From an uncultured Lachnoclostridium sp. (lineage in GTDB: Bacteria; Bacillota; Clostridia; Lachnospirales; Lachnospiraceae), in the NCBI GenBank assembly GCA_948330435.1, contig CAOJBY010000024.1, positions 1-60,314 of the forward strand: DNA of 60,314 nt, in the 5' to 3' direction. Made by a program: the position numbers and the translations under genes. The notes beneath the pieces are model-generated. The model saw nothing but the letters and a program-made list of their open reading frames with translations. It did not search any database and was not told where the DNA came from. Below, one piece after another: positions 23,674-32,686 of the stretch; position 1 is the stretch's first letter, and every line of letters starts with the position of its first letter.

Positions 23674-25509
23674 TTGAACAACAGACAATACCGGGTATCA
23701 CTTTTTTATCTGATTATCCTGGCTATGCTTCTGTTCTTTCTTGCGGAATTCGCTAAGAGGACGGAGATGCAGAATCTCTACCCTTATACCCAGTTTCAGG
23801 AGGATGTGGAGACAGGCAATGTAGAACGGGCGGTGATTACCCAGAATCAGACAGCACCTACCGGAATCATAGAACTGGTAAAAAAGGATGGAACTGTCGT
23901 CAAGGTAAATGTTCCGGACACTGTGGAAGCGGGCAAGCTGCTTCAAAAAGCAGATGTTCCGGTGGCTTATGATAATGTCAGGAGCCAGAACTGGCTTCAA
24001 AGTTTGGGGATTCCCCTGCTGGTGGCAGTAGTCGTTGTATTTGTAATGATGATGTTTATGAACCGGCAGGCGGGCGGTGGTAATAGCCGTATGATGGATT
24101 TTGGAAAAAGCCGGGCCAAGATGACTACTCAGGAGCAGATTCATACTACGTTTAAGAATGTTGCCGGACTCCAGGAGGAAAAAGAGGATCTGAAAGAAAT
24201 TGTTGATTTTCTAAAGATGCCTCAAAAGTATATCAAAGTAGGGGCCAGAATACCGAAAGGTGTGCTGCTGGAGGGGCCGCCGGGAACTGGCAAGACACTT
24301 CTTGCAAAAGCGGTGGCAGGCGAAGCAGGAGTACCGTTTTTTAGTATTTCCGGTTCTGATTTTGTAGAAATGTTTGTAGGAGTGGGAGCTTCCAGAGTTC
24401 GGGATCTGTTCGCAGATGCAAAGCGTAATCATCCCTGCATTGTATTTATTGATGAGATCGATGCAGTGGCCAGACGAAGAGGCAGCGGCATGGGCGGCGG
24501 CCATGATGAGCGGGAGCAGACATTAAACCAGCTTCTGGTTGAGATGGACGGCTTTGGTGTAAATGAAGGCATTATTGTGCTTGCGGCGACCAATCGAGTG
24601 GATATCTTAGATCCGGCAATTTTACGCCCGGGCCGCTTTGACCGGAAGATCATGGTAGGCCGACCGGATGTAAAAGGCCGGGAGGAGATTCTGGAAGTAC
24701 ATGCCAAGGATAAGCCTTTGGCAGAGGATGTGGACTTAAAGCAGGTTGCTCAGACGACTGCGGGTATGACCGGGGCAGATCTGGAGAATCTGATGAATGA
24801 AGCTGCTATTTTTGCAGCAAAAGCAGATCGACAGTATATTGTTCAGGAGGATATTCGTAAGTCTTTCGTGAAGGTTGGAATTGGATCAGAGAAAACAAGC
24901 CGGGTGGTATCTGACAAGGAAAAACGAATTACTGCTTACCATGAGGCGGGCCATGCAATTTTATTCCATGTACTTCCTGATGTGGGGCCGGTTTATACGG
25001 TGTCCATTATTCCCACTGGAATGGGGGCGGCAGGCTATACCATGCCCCTGCCGGAGAAAGATGAGATGTTCAATACCAAAGGAAAGATGCTACAGGATAT
25101 TCAGGTGTCCTTAGGAGGTAGAATTGCGGAGGAACTTATCTTTGATGATATTACCACGGGGGCATCTCAGGACATCAAGCAGGCCACAGGTGTGGCACGG
25201 GCCATGGTAACGAAGTACGGCATGTCAGAGGAACTTGGCATGGTCAATTATGACTCGGATGAAGAAGTGTTCATTGGAAGAGACTTTGGACATACCAAGG
25301 GATACGGAGAAGCCGTTGCCAGTAAGATTGATATGGAGATTAAACGTATTGTGGATGAATGTTACCAGAAAGCAAAAGCGATTATTCTGGAGCATCGCAA
25401 AGTGCTGGATGAGACAGCAGAACTGCTTCTGGAGAAAGAAAAGATCACGCGGGAAGAATTTGAAGCACTTTTTCAGAAAGAAGAACAGGAGTGGGCATTC
25501 AATCTGTAG
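23674..25509 (+). CDS. ftsH: ATP-dependent zinc metalloprotease FtsH
   Basis: A membrane-bound AAA protease that degrades misfolded membrane proteins and regulators. The 611-residue protein has two helices (about 6-24 and 108-128), an external domain between them, Walker A GPPGTGKT, Walker B FIDEIDAV, the arginine-finger region RPGRFDR and the zinc site HEAGH. The start codon is TTG at 23674, set by AGGAGGAAACGTA. The C-terminal part has the usual ASQDIKQAT segment and a short tail. Confidence 0.97.
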   Translation: MNNRQYRVSLFYLIILAMLLFFLAEFAKRTEMQNLYPYTQFQEDVETGNVERAVITQNQTAPTGIIELVKKDGTVVKVNVPDTVEAGKLLQKADVPVAYDNVRSQNWLQSLGIPLLVAVVVVFVMMMFMNRQAGGGNSRMMDFGKSRAKMTTQEQIHTTFKNVAGLQEEKEDLKEIVDFLKMPQKYIKVGARIPKGVLLEGPPGTGKTLLAKAVAGEAGVPFFSISGSDFVEMFVGVGASRVRDLFADAKRNHPCIVFIDEIDAVARRRGSGMGGGHDEREQTLNQLLVEMDGFGVNEGIIVLAATNRVDILDPAILRPGRFDRKIMVGRPDVKGREEILEVHAKDKPLAEDVDLKQVAQTTAGMTGADLENLMNEAAIFAAKADRQYIVQEDIRKSFVKVGIGSEKTSRVVSDKEKRITAYHEAGHAILFHVLPDVGPVYTVSIIPTGMGAAGYTMPLPEKDEMFNTKGKMLQDIQVSLGGRIAEELIFDDITTGASQDIKQATGVARAMVTKYGMSEELGMVNYDSDEEVFIGRDFGHTKGYGEAVASKIDMEIKRIVDECYQKAKAIILEHRKVLDETAELLLEKEKITREEFEALFQKEEQEWAFNL

Positions 25510-25526
25510 GAATAATTGTGAAATTG

Positions 25527-25556
25527 GAATTCCGTCATAATGACGGAATTCTTTTG
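25527..25556 (+). terminator. ftsH terminator
   Basis: An 11-pair perfect stem GAATTCCGTCA/TGACGGAATTC with a TAA loop is followed by TTTT. Confidence 0.85.
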
Positions 25557-25852
25557 TGAAAACCTTACAAAAAAAATATGCTATTTTTGTGAAGTTTGTG
25601 CACACTTATTTTGATGCTGTGTTATAATAATACTTGTAAAACCCCCAATACATTATATAGTTTTTGCTACACCCCATAAGTAAAAGAAATACCTTCTCCT
25701 AAAAAAGACAGCAGGATAAAATGGCTGTCTTTTTTACTTTGTATTTTTAACAGACATAGCTTGGAAAAAACTGTCTTGTAATCTATGACGGCATATTATA
25801 AAATATATTAGAACAAGATATAATAACTAGTTTTGGAGTGAAAGAAGACAAC
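25557..25852 (+). other. Intergenic stretch with a possible small RNA unit
   Basis: Between ftsH and the GH13 gene there is no coding frame. TATAAT (25623-25628) without a good -35 is followed about 80 bases later by a strong terminator (12-base arms 25701-25712 and 25724-25735, then T). TTGTAA (25776-25781) and TAAAAT at 17 bp may be the GH13 promoter. Confidence 0.45.
25701..25737 (+). terminator. Free-standing intrinsic terminator
   Basis: AAAAAAGACAGC pairs perfectly with GCTGTCTTTTTT around an 11-base loop. No ORF ends just before it. Confidence 0.85.
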
Positions 25853-27997
25853 ATGATTAACAGAGATGCACTTTTTTCGGATGAGACAGATCAATACCGC
25901 ATTCCCATGGAAGTCAATCCAGGGGACAAGGTGACAGTGGTTTTTCGGACAGCAAGGGATGATGCGGACGGCGTATATCTTATTAGCAAGGGAAACCGCC
26001 TTCCTATGAAAAAGTTTCAAACAAATCAAAACTTTGATTATTATCAATTGGAGATGCAGGTAAGAAAGAATCCGATTCATTATTTTTTTGAGATTCGGTC
26101 GGGAGAGGAACGCCTTTTTTACAATAAGCGGGGCGTTACGGAGGATTTGCAAAGGATCTATTCTTTTGGAATTATACCAGGATTTTTCACACCAGACTGG
26201 GCCAAGGGTGCGGTCATGTATCAGATCTATGTGGATCGGTTTTGCAACGGCGATCCATCCAATGATGTGTTGACGGGAGAGTACAGCTATATTGGTGAAC
26301 AGGTAGAAAAGATAGAGAACTGGGAGCAATGTCCAAAAGAGATGGATGTACGCTCTTTTTATGGGGGAGATCTGCAGGGAATCTTGGATAAGCTGGATTA
26401 TCTGGTGGATCTGGGTGTGGAAGTGATCTATATGAATCCCATATTTGTATCGCCCTCCAACCATAAGTACGACTGCCAGGATTATGATTATATTGATCCG
26501 CACTTTACGGTGATCAAAAAGGATGGAGGCGAGCTGCTGCCGGAGGGCGAGTTGGACAATCGGAAAGCGGAGCGGTATATTCAGCGTGTGGTGAACAGGG
26601 AGAACCTGCAGGCCAGCAATGAATTTTTTGTTCATTTTGTGGAGGAAGTACACAAGCGGGGAATTCGGATTCTTCTGGATGGTGTGTTTAACCATTGCGG
26701 ATCTTTCAATAAATGGTTGGATCGGGAACGTCTGTATGAGAGAAGCGGGGATTACGAAGAGGGTGCCTATGTATCGGAATTAAGCCCCTATCGGGATTTC
26801 TTCCGTTTCCATAATGTGCATGAATGGCCCTATAACGAATATTATGACGGCTGGTGGGGGCATAAGACGCTTCCAAAGCTTGCTTACGAGGCATCGCCGG
26901 AGCTTCGGGAGTATATAATGAACATCGGCAGAAAGTGGGTATCGCCCCCTTATTCCGTAGATGGATGGCGTTTGGATGTGGCGGCAGATCTGGGACTCAC
27001 TTCAGAATATAACCATGATTTCTGGAAGGAGTTTCGCAGCAGCGTGAAAGAGGCAAATCCGGATGCGGTAATATATGCGGAGCATTATGGAGATGCTTCC
27101 ACATGGCTGAACGGAGAAGAATGGGATTCCGTAATGAATTATGACTCCTTTATGGAGCCAATTACCTGGTTCTTAACAGGCATGGAAAAACACAGTGAGT
27201 ATTTTCGGGAGGATTTGCTGAATAACGAACAGGCATTGCTGGATGCTTTAAAAGGAAATGTATGGGCTTTTTACGGGCCGTCTTTCCTGATTGCCATGAA
27301 TCAGTTGTCCAACCATGATCACTCCCGCTTTTTGACTAGAACCAGCCATATGGAGGGCCGACTGGGAAGCCGAAGCTCCGAGGATGCGTCTGCAGGAATC
27401 TCCAAGGCGGTATTTCGTGAGGCGGTGGCTTTGCAGATGACCTGGGCCGGAGCACCGACGCTCTATTATGGAGATGAAGCGGGGGTGTGCGGTTTTACGG
27501 ATCCGGATAATCGAAGAACCTACCCATGGGGACATGAGGATCAGGAGCTGATAGAATTTCACAGAGAGCTGATTCGCATTCATAAGAAGAATCCGGCCTG
27601 TCGGATCGGATCCGGAAAGATTATTCTGGCTCTTCATGGAATTATCGGTTTGATTCGGTTTACCAGAGATAATCAGGTTCTTGCAGTGGTAAATAACAAT
27701 GAGGAAGGGCAGAAAGTGTCAATTCCGGTCTGGCTGGGAGAGGTTCCGAATGGCGCTTTGATGGAACGCCTGATTCTGTCTGTGGAGGATGGATTTACGC
27801 TGGAGAGAGCCTGTTACCTTGTGACTGATGGGATGATTGAGATTTTCCTGCCGCCTCTTTCAGCGGCGATTCTGAGGAACCGGCGGGATACAAAGAAACA
27901 TGGGAAAGTTGTGGAGAGACGCAAAAAAAAACGGATAACTAGGGGGTGGCTGCATGACGCATGTAACGCTTGGAAGCACAGGAATCGTAGTAAATAA
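25853..27997 (+). CDS. GH13 alpha-glycosidase (neopullulanase/cyclomaltodextrinase-like)
   Basis: A cytoplasmic (no signal peptide) alpha-glucan hydrolase of 714 residues. An N-terminal beta domain of CBM34 type precedes the GH13 barrel. Barrel motifs: DGVFNHCG, GWRLDVAAD with nucleophile Asp375, VIYAEHYGDA with acid/base Glu410, and LSNHDHSR with Asp489. It probably trims imported maltodextrins or cyclodextrins. ATG 25853 is preferred over GTG 25838. The C-terminal tail is Lys/Arg-rich and overlaps the next gene by 44 bases, so the pair is coupled. The exact linkage specificity is not readable. Confidence 0.9.
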   Translation: MINRDALFSDETDQYRIPMEVNPGDKVTVVFRTARDDADGVYLISKGNRLPMKKFQTNQNFDYYQLEMQVRKNPIHYFFEIRSGEERLFYNKRGVTEDLQRIYSFGIIPGFFTPDWAKGAVMYQIYVDRFCNGDPSNDVLTGEYSYIGEQVEKIENWEQCPKEMDVRSFYGGDLQGILDKLDYLVDLGVEVIYMNPIFVSPSNHKYDCQDYDYIDPHFTVIKKDGGELLPEGELDNRKAERYIQRVVNRENLQASNEFFVHFVEEVHKRGIRILLDGVFNHCGSFNKWLDRERLYERSGDYEEGAYVSELSPYRDFFRFHNVHEWPYNEYYDGWWGHKTLPKLAYEASPELREYIMNIGRKWVSPPYSVDGWRLDVAADLGLTSEYNHDFWKEFRSSVKEANPDAVIYAEHYGDASTWLNGEEWDSVMNYDSFMEPITWFLTGMEKHSEYFREDLLNNEQALLDALKGNVWAFYGPSFLIAMNQLSNHDHSRFLTRTSHMEGRLGSRSSEDASAGISKAVFREAVALQMTWAGAPTLYYGDEAGVCGFTDPDNRRTYPWGHEDQELIEFHRELIRIHKKNPACRIGSGKIILALHGIIGLIRFTRDNQVLAVVNNNEEGQKVSIPVWLGEVPNGALMERLILSVEDGFTLERACYLVTDGMIEIFLPPLSAAILRNRRDTKKHGKVVERRKKKRITRGWLHDACNAWKHRNRSK

Positions 27998-28979
27998 AAA
28001 TGGTTTTGGAGCTTTGCCTATCCAAAGAATTTCAAAGGAAGCGGCAGTAGTTCTTCTCAGGAGAGCCTATGAAGGCGGAATGAATTTTTTTGATACGGCC
28101 AGATTCTATACGGATAGCGAGAAAAAACTGGGAGAAGCCTTTGGCGATATGCGGGATGAGATTTATCTTGCCACTAAGACCATGGCACTGACGGCAGAAG
28201 ATTTTTGGGATCACCTGGAGACATCCCTGAAAGCACTTAAAACAGATCATGTGGATTTGTATCAGTTCCACAACCCCCCGTTCTGTCCGAAGCCGGGAGA
28301 TGGAAGCGGCCTTTATGAAGCGATGCTGGAGGCAAAAGCTCAGGGGAAGATCCGACATATCGGAATTACCAATCACCGTCTGGGGGTGGCTCATGAGGCG
28401 ATTGACAGCGGCCTTTATGAGACATTGCAGTTTCCTTTCTGCTATCTGGCTACGGAACACGAACTGGAGCTGGTTGAAAAGTGTAAGAAAGCCAATATGG
28501 GCTTTATTGCCATGAAAGGCTTATCCGGCGGTCTGCTGACCAATTCCGCAGCGGCCTATGCTTTTTTGGCCCAGTTTGAGCATGTGCTTCCTATCTGGGG
28601 AATTCAAAGAGAAGAGGAGTTGGATGAATTCCTTTCTTACATAGATAATCCGCCAACTATGACGGAGGAGATTCGGGCGGTGATTGCCGGGGATAAGGAA
28701 GAGCTTGGGGCTGATTTCTGCCGGGCCTGCGGCTACTGTATGCCTTGTCCGGTGGGGATCGAGATCAATACCTGTGCCAGAATGTCTCAGCTGATTCGCC
28801 GCTCGCCATCGGAACTCCAACTGACCCCCGAGGTTCAGGCGAAGATGAAAAAAGTAGAGGAATGTAAGAATTGTGGTGCTTGCAAGAAGAAGTGTCCCTT
28901 TGGATTGGATACGCCAACGCTGCTTAAAAAGAACTATGAAGATTACAAAGCTATCCTGGCTGGAAAGGTAAAGCTGTAA
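27954..28979 (+). CDS. Aldo/keto reductase with C-terminal 4Fe-4S motif
   Basis: A 341-residue fusion of an NAD(P)H-dependent aldo/keto reductase barrel and a ferredoxin-like tail. The barrel has FFDTARFYTDSE (catalytic Asp and Tyr), YLATKT (Lys) and DLYQFHNPP (His). The tail holds CRACGYCMPCP and CKNCGACKKKCPFG, eight Cys suited to iron-sulfur clusters. This subtype is common in anaerobic Clostridia; the substrate is unknown. GGGGGTGGCTGC precedes its ATG, which lies inside the GH13 gene. Membership in a sugar operon suggests a role in sugar or aldehyde redox. Confidence 0.9.
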   Translation: MTHVTLGSTGIVVNKNGFGALPIQRISKEAAVVLLRRAYEGGMNFFDTARFYTDSEKKLGEAFGDMRDEIYLATKTMALTAEDFWDHLETSLKALKTDHVDLYQFHNPPFCPKPGDGSGLYEAMLEAKAQGKIRHIGITNHRLGVAHEAIDSGLYETLQFPFCYLATEHELELVEKCKKANMGFIAMKGLSGGLLTNSAAAYAFLAQFEHVLPIWGIQREEELDEFLSYIDNPPTMTEEIRAVIAGDKEELGADFCRACGYCMPCPVGIEINTCARMSQLIRRSPSELQLTPEVQAKMKKVEECKNCGACKKKCPFGLDTPTLLKKNYEDYKAILAGKVKL

Positions 28980-28995
28980 ATTCGCATGGTGAATT

Positions 28996-29781
28996 ATGTT
29001 TGCAGAAGAACGCATAAGAAAAATTAAAGAGATTCTGTTGGAATATGAGCATGTGGACATTAATACTCTGACTTCTTTGCTGAATGCATCGGTTACAACA
29101 GTTAGAAGGGACCTGGACCGTCTGGAGAATGAGGGCTTTCTTTTGAAAGCTCACGGAGGGGCTGTTTTAAAGCACAGTTCCGAATTTTCCGCTCCCATGC
29201 AGACTGTGGAGACCCCGTATGAGACGGAACAGCAGCAGATTGCCCGCCTTGCGGCAAAATATGTGGAGGACAATGATGTACTGTTTCTTGGTTCCGGCCA
29301 TGTGAGCTATCTGATTGCCAGGGAGCTTAAGAATAAAAAGAACCTGCAAGTGGTTACGAATAATTTGAAAGCTGCCTATGAGCTATCCAGCCAGCCCCTG
29401 ATTAAAGTATTTGCCACAGGCGGTGACGTGGAAACGACCCAGGACAGCGTGATTTTTACCGGGCGTCTGGTTGCGGAACAGGTTTCGCAGTTCTTTTTTC
29501 GAAAAGCATTTCTTGCGTTCAGTGGGATTAGCATGGAATTTGGCTATACGCATAATATCCGTTCAGAAATTCCCGTTTTTCAAACATTACTGTCCCATAC
29601 GGCAATTCCCATTGCCGTTGCGGACTATTCCAGATTTGATACCACGGGATTTCAGCCTGTCTGCGGGCTGGACGAGATTCGCACGGTTATGACGAACGTA
29701 ACGGTTCCGGAGCGATATAAGGATTATTACTTAAGCCATGGAATTCGTATTTTTACAAGCTTTGAGGATTTGGCGTTCTAA
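28996..29781 (+). CDS. DeoR/GlpR-family transcriptional regulator
   Basis: A 261-residue regulator: an N-terminal winged helix-turn-helix (about 5-57, with LTSLLNASVTTVRRDLDRLENEG) and a C-terminal sugar-phosphate isomerase-like sensor domain (from about 75). Family members repress sugar operons until a phosphorylated sugar binds. It sits 16 bases after the aldo/keto reductase and 18 before the first ATPase gene, so it likely controls this island. Three TCAAAATAG-type motifs before the binding-protein gene are candidate operators. The ribosome site is weak. Confidence 0.93.
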   Translation: MFAEERIRKIKEILLEYEHVDINTLTSLLNASVTTVRRDLDRLENEGFLLKAHGGAVLKHSSEFSAPMQTVETPYETEQQQIARLAAKYVEDNDVLFLGSGHVSYLIARELKNKKNLQVVTNNLKAAYELSSQPLIKVFATGGDVETTQDSVIFTGRLVAEQVSQFFFRKAFLAFSGISMEFGYTHNIRSEIPVFQTLLSHTAIPIAVADYSRFDTTGFQPVCGLDEIRTVMTNVTVPERYKDYYLSHGIRIFTSFEDLAF

Positions 29782-29799
29782 ACAAAAGGAGCTGGGACT

Positions 29800-31284
29800 A
29801 TGAAAGAGCCGATTTTGAAGCTGGAGCATATTTCGAAAAGACTTGGAGGAGTTCCGGTGCTGGATGGAGTCAGTCTGCAGGTAGAAGCCGGAACTTTTTT
29901 GGGGATTGTTGGTACAAATGGTGCCGGCAAAACGGTGCTGGCCAATATTTTGACCGGTGTTCTCAGGGCTGACAGCGGTACGCTCCAAATAGAGGGAAGA
30001 GACTGTTCCATTTTATCTCCGGCTCAGGCAAGGGAGCTTGGCATTTATGCAGTAAATCAGACAACTACATTGGTAGACAAGCTTACGGTGGCGGAAAACT
30101 TATGTTTTGACCAGAAAAGCAAAAGTCCGGGTGGTCTGGTATCCTGGAAAAGATGGAATGACAGTGCGAAAGAGCTTTTGGAAGAGCTGTCCATTCCCCT
30201 TTCTCCTAAAATACTGGCGGGCAGCCTGAATCTGGGACAAAAGCGGCTCTTGGAGTTGGCCAAGCTTTATGCCCATCACCCCCGAATTGCAATCCTTGAT
30301 GACTGTTTTGGGGCCTTGTCGCCCCAGGAGCTGGAGATGGCAGGACGCATCGTGCAGCAGCTTCACAAAGACGGAATTACGATCTTATATTTCTCCCATC
30401 GGGTGGAGCCTATGTTTCGCCGGTGTGATGCGGTTGTGTTTATCCAGGACAGCCGCATTACCGGTACGATTCAGAAAAGCGAATATTCCGAGGAAGCTGC
30501 CTTTGATGAGATCTTAAGGGAGCAGAAAACGGTGGTTTATCCCAAGCTTCCGGGTAAACGGGGCCGGGAGGTGCTTCGGGTGCGGAACCTTTCTGCCGAG
30601 AAAGCAGGACTTCACGATATTTCTTTTGAGCTGAAGAAAGGCGAAATCTTAGGTGTGGCCGGAGCTTTGGACAGTGGAAAACATCAGCTGGCCAGGGCGT
30701 TATTTGGGGTGGAACCTTATTCGAAAGGGGAGATCATTGTCAATGAGGAAGTTTTGACGGCGACGGCACCCCGGGCGGCAATTTTGCGGCACATCGGTTA
30801 TCTTCCGGAGGATACATGCGTGGAGGGGCTGATCCCCAGCTTTTCCATTGAACAGAATATTGGAGTGGCAAGGCTGATGAAGCGGGCGTTTTTCTATCAG
30901 AGAGGAAGATATTCTCACAAAAATATCGCAGATGACTACGTCCGCAGGCTCCATATTGATTGTGCATCCGTACGTCAGAAAGTGAAAGCTTTGAGTGCGG
31001 GGAATCAGCAGAAGGTTAATATTGCCAAATGGCTTCAGGCTGATTGTTCCATTCTTATTTTGGAAGAACCCTTTAAAGAGATTGATTCGGCAAATCGGGT
31101 GGATTTGTATAATTACATCTGCCAACTGGTGGCTGCCGGAACTTCGATCTTGCTGTTCTCCAGTAATTATGATGAACTGATTGGGCTTTCCGATCGGATT
31201 CTGGTATTAAAGCAGGGACGGACAAAAGCCGTTTTTGACAGTAAACAGTGTAATGTAAAGGATTTGGTGGAATATACATATTGA
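29800..31284 (+). CDS. RbsA-type tandem ATPase, divergent in key motifs
   Basis: A 494-residue sugar ABC transporter ATPase with two nucleotide-binding domains. Domain 1: Walker A GTNGAGKT is intact, but the signature reads LNLGQKRLLEL and Walker B ends ILDDCFG (Asp in place of the catalytic Glu). Domain 2: GALDSGK in the P-loop place, signature LSAGNQQKV, and Walker B LILEEPF (Glu for Asp). An AGGAGCTGGGACT-type site precedes the ATG. A second, more ordinary copy lies at 32687, yet there is one permease. It ends the first transcript of the island. Confidence 0.88.
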   Translation: MKEPILKLEHISKRLGGVPVLDGVSLQVEAGTFLGIVGTNGAGKTVLANILTGVLRADSGTLQIEGRDCSILSPAQARELGIYAVNQTTTLVDKLTVAENLCFDQKSKSPGGLVSWKRWNDSAKELLEELSIPLSPKILAGSLNLGQKRLLELAKLYAHHPRIAILDDCFGALSPQELEMAGRIVQQLHKDGITILYFSHRVEPMFRRCDAVVFIQDSRITGTIQKSEYSEEAAFDEILREQKTVVYPKLPGKRGREVLRVRNLSAEKAGLHDISFELKKGEILGVAGALDSGKHQLARALFGVEPYSKGEIIVNEEVLTATAPRAAILRHIGYLPEDTCVEGLIPSFSIEQNIGVARLMKRAFFYQRGRYSHKNIADDYVRRLHIDCASVRQKVKALSAGNQQKVNIAKWLQADCSILILEEPFKEIDSANRVDLYNYICQLVAAGTSILLFSSNYDELIGLSDRILVLKQGRTKAVFDSKQCNVKDLVEYTY

Positions 31285-31310
31285 GAAATCATATATTGGG
31301 AAAAGAATGG

Positions 31311-31352
31311 CCGGATGTCTGGAGAGGTTTCCAGGTATCCGGTTGTTTTTTT
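31311..31352 (+). terminator. Terminator after the first ATPase gene
   Basis: CCGGAT and CTGG arms (31311-31322) pair with CCAG and ATCCGG (31331-31342), followed by GTTTTTTT. Confidence 0.82.
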
Positions 31353-31405
31353 GACGTTTTCGACAGAAAATGGGCTTTTTTGGAGCGTTATTCGCTGGAT
31401 TTTTG

Positions 31406-31507
31406 TCAAAATAGCATAAAAATGATTAAAAAAGAAAAAATACTGGACTATTTTGACCAAACGGTGTTACAATATAAACCAAAAGAGAGCAAAACAAACC
31501 AAAATAG
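31406..31507 (+). promoter_or_regulatory. Promoter and repeated motifs before the binding-protein gene
   Basis: TGGACT (31444-31449) and TACAAT (31468-31473) are 18 bp apart. TCAAAATAG occurs at 31406-31414, inverted at 31448-31456 (over the -35) and as CCAAAATAG at 31499-31507. They may bind the DeoR-type regulator. Confidence 0.45.
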
Positions 31508-31541
31508 TTCAAAATGCTCTCGGGAAAGGGAGGTATGTAAC

Positions 31542-32600
31542 ATGAAAAAACGAATTGCATTAACACTTGCACTTGCACTGACGCTGTCCCTGACAGCATG
31601 CTCCGGCGGAGGAACGCAGGAGGAACAGGCACCGGCAGAAGCTCCTGCAGAAAGCGGCGGCGAGGAAGCGGAAGCACCTGCAGAGACACCGGCAGAAAAA
31701 GAAAAGCTGGTAATTGGCTTTGCAAATATTGCGGAGGAAGTTGAACTGCAGATTCAGGTGCGGGAGAGCATGGTAAAGGCAGCGGAGGAAGCGGGTGTTG
31801 AGCTGATTCTGGCAAACAATGAGTACGATGGTGCAAAGGCTGTTGAGATTGCCGACAATATGGTAAGCCAGGGCATCGACGGATTTATTGAGTTCAACAT
31901 TGATGAGAGCGTTGGACCGGTTATCATGGAGAAGATGGAAGCCGCAGGCATTCCCGTGATTGCAGTGGATATCCCCATTGAGGGAGCCGTGTTCTTTGGA
32001 GCAAACAATGAGACTGCAGGAACGGTTGGCGGGCAGAGACTTGGCGAAGTGGCAAAAGAGCGTTGGGGCGAGGCTCCCGACTGTCTGCTGCTGGTAGAGG
32101 ATTCTACTTCCGGTGAAGCGGTTCTGGCCCGCACCGAGAAGATGTATGACGGCCTGAAAGAGACATTTCCGGATTTCTCCGAAGACCAGATTTTCAGAGT
32201 AGACCCGACTACGGATGCGGCAAAGACGCAGAGCATGGTTTCTGATTTCCTGTCCGCACATCCGGATTACCATAAGATTGCTATCGGGACACTGAACGAT
32301 GTAATTGCCACGGCGACACTGGCGGCCATTGAGACGGCGGGACGTGAAGCGGACTGTATCATGGTAGCGGAGAACGAGTACGGCTATCTGGATTATCTGA
32401 AAGCAAATCCGGATGTCACGGGAGACGAAGTATGGGTAGGCGGTGTTGCATTTTTCTTTAACCGCTATGGCGAGTATACGGTACCGGCAGTAATCAAGAT
32501 GATTAATGGCGAGGAAGTAGATGAGAAGATTTATGTAGATCATCTTACAATTACCAGAGATAACGCAGAAGAGTGGTTCGCAGATTATCTGGCATCCTGA
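31542..32600 (+). CDS. Sugar-binding lipoprotein of an Rbs-type ABC transporter
   Basis: A 352-residue solute-binding lipoprotein. The signal peptide ends in a lipobox LSLTAC with Cys20, followed by an Ala/Glu/Pro linker to about residue 48 and a Peripla_BP_4 type domain (LVIGFANIAEEVELQIQ onward, with SQGIDGFIEFN and VAENEYGYLDYL). It would deliver a monosaccharide or related ligand to the permease at 34175. The start at 31542 has AAAGGGAGG upstream; a longer frame from 31281 runs through the promoter and is not used. The ligand is unknown. Confidence 0.93.
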   Translation: MKKRIALTLALALTLSLTACSGGGTQEEQAPAEAPAESGGEEAEAPAETPAEKEKLVIGFANIAEEVELQIQVRESMVKAAEEAGVELILANNEYDGAKAVEIADNMVSQGIDGFIEFNIDESVGPVIMEKMEAAGIPVIAVDIPIEGAVFFGANNETAGTVGGQRLGEVAKERWGEAPDCLLLVEDSTSGEAVLARTEKMYDGLKETFPDFSEDQIFRVDPTTDAAKTQSMVSDFLSAHPDYHKIAIGTLNDVIATATLAAIETAGREADCIMVAENEYGYLDYLKANPDVTGDEVWVGGVAFFFNRYGEYTVPAVIKMINGEEVDEKIYVDHLTITRDNAEEWFADYLAS

Positions 32601-32636
32601 CAGATGACAGAGTGACATTCGTATCTTACGGGGTAT

Positions 32637-32668
32637 GGGGCTGTCGGAAGATAAGACAGCCCCTGTCT
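32637..32668 (+). terminator. Attenuating hairpin between binding protein and ATPase
   Basis: A 9-pair stem GGGGCTGTC/GACAGCCCC with a 9-base loop is followed by TGTCTTTT. It probably lowers expression of the ATPase and permease relative to the binding protein. Confidence 0.7.
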
Positions 32669-32686
32669 TTTGAAAAGGAGAATCGC

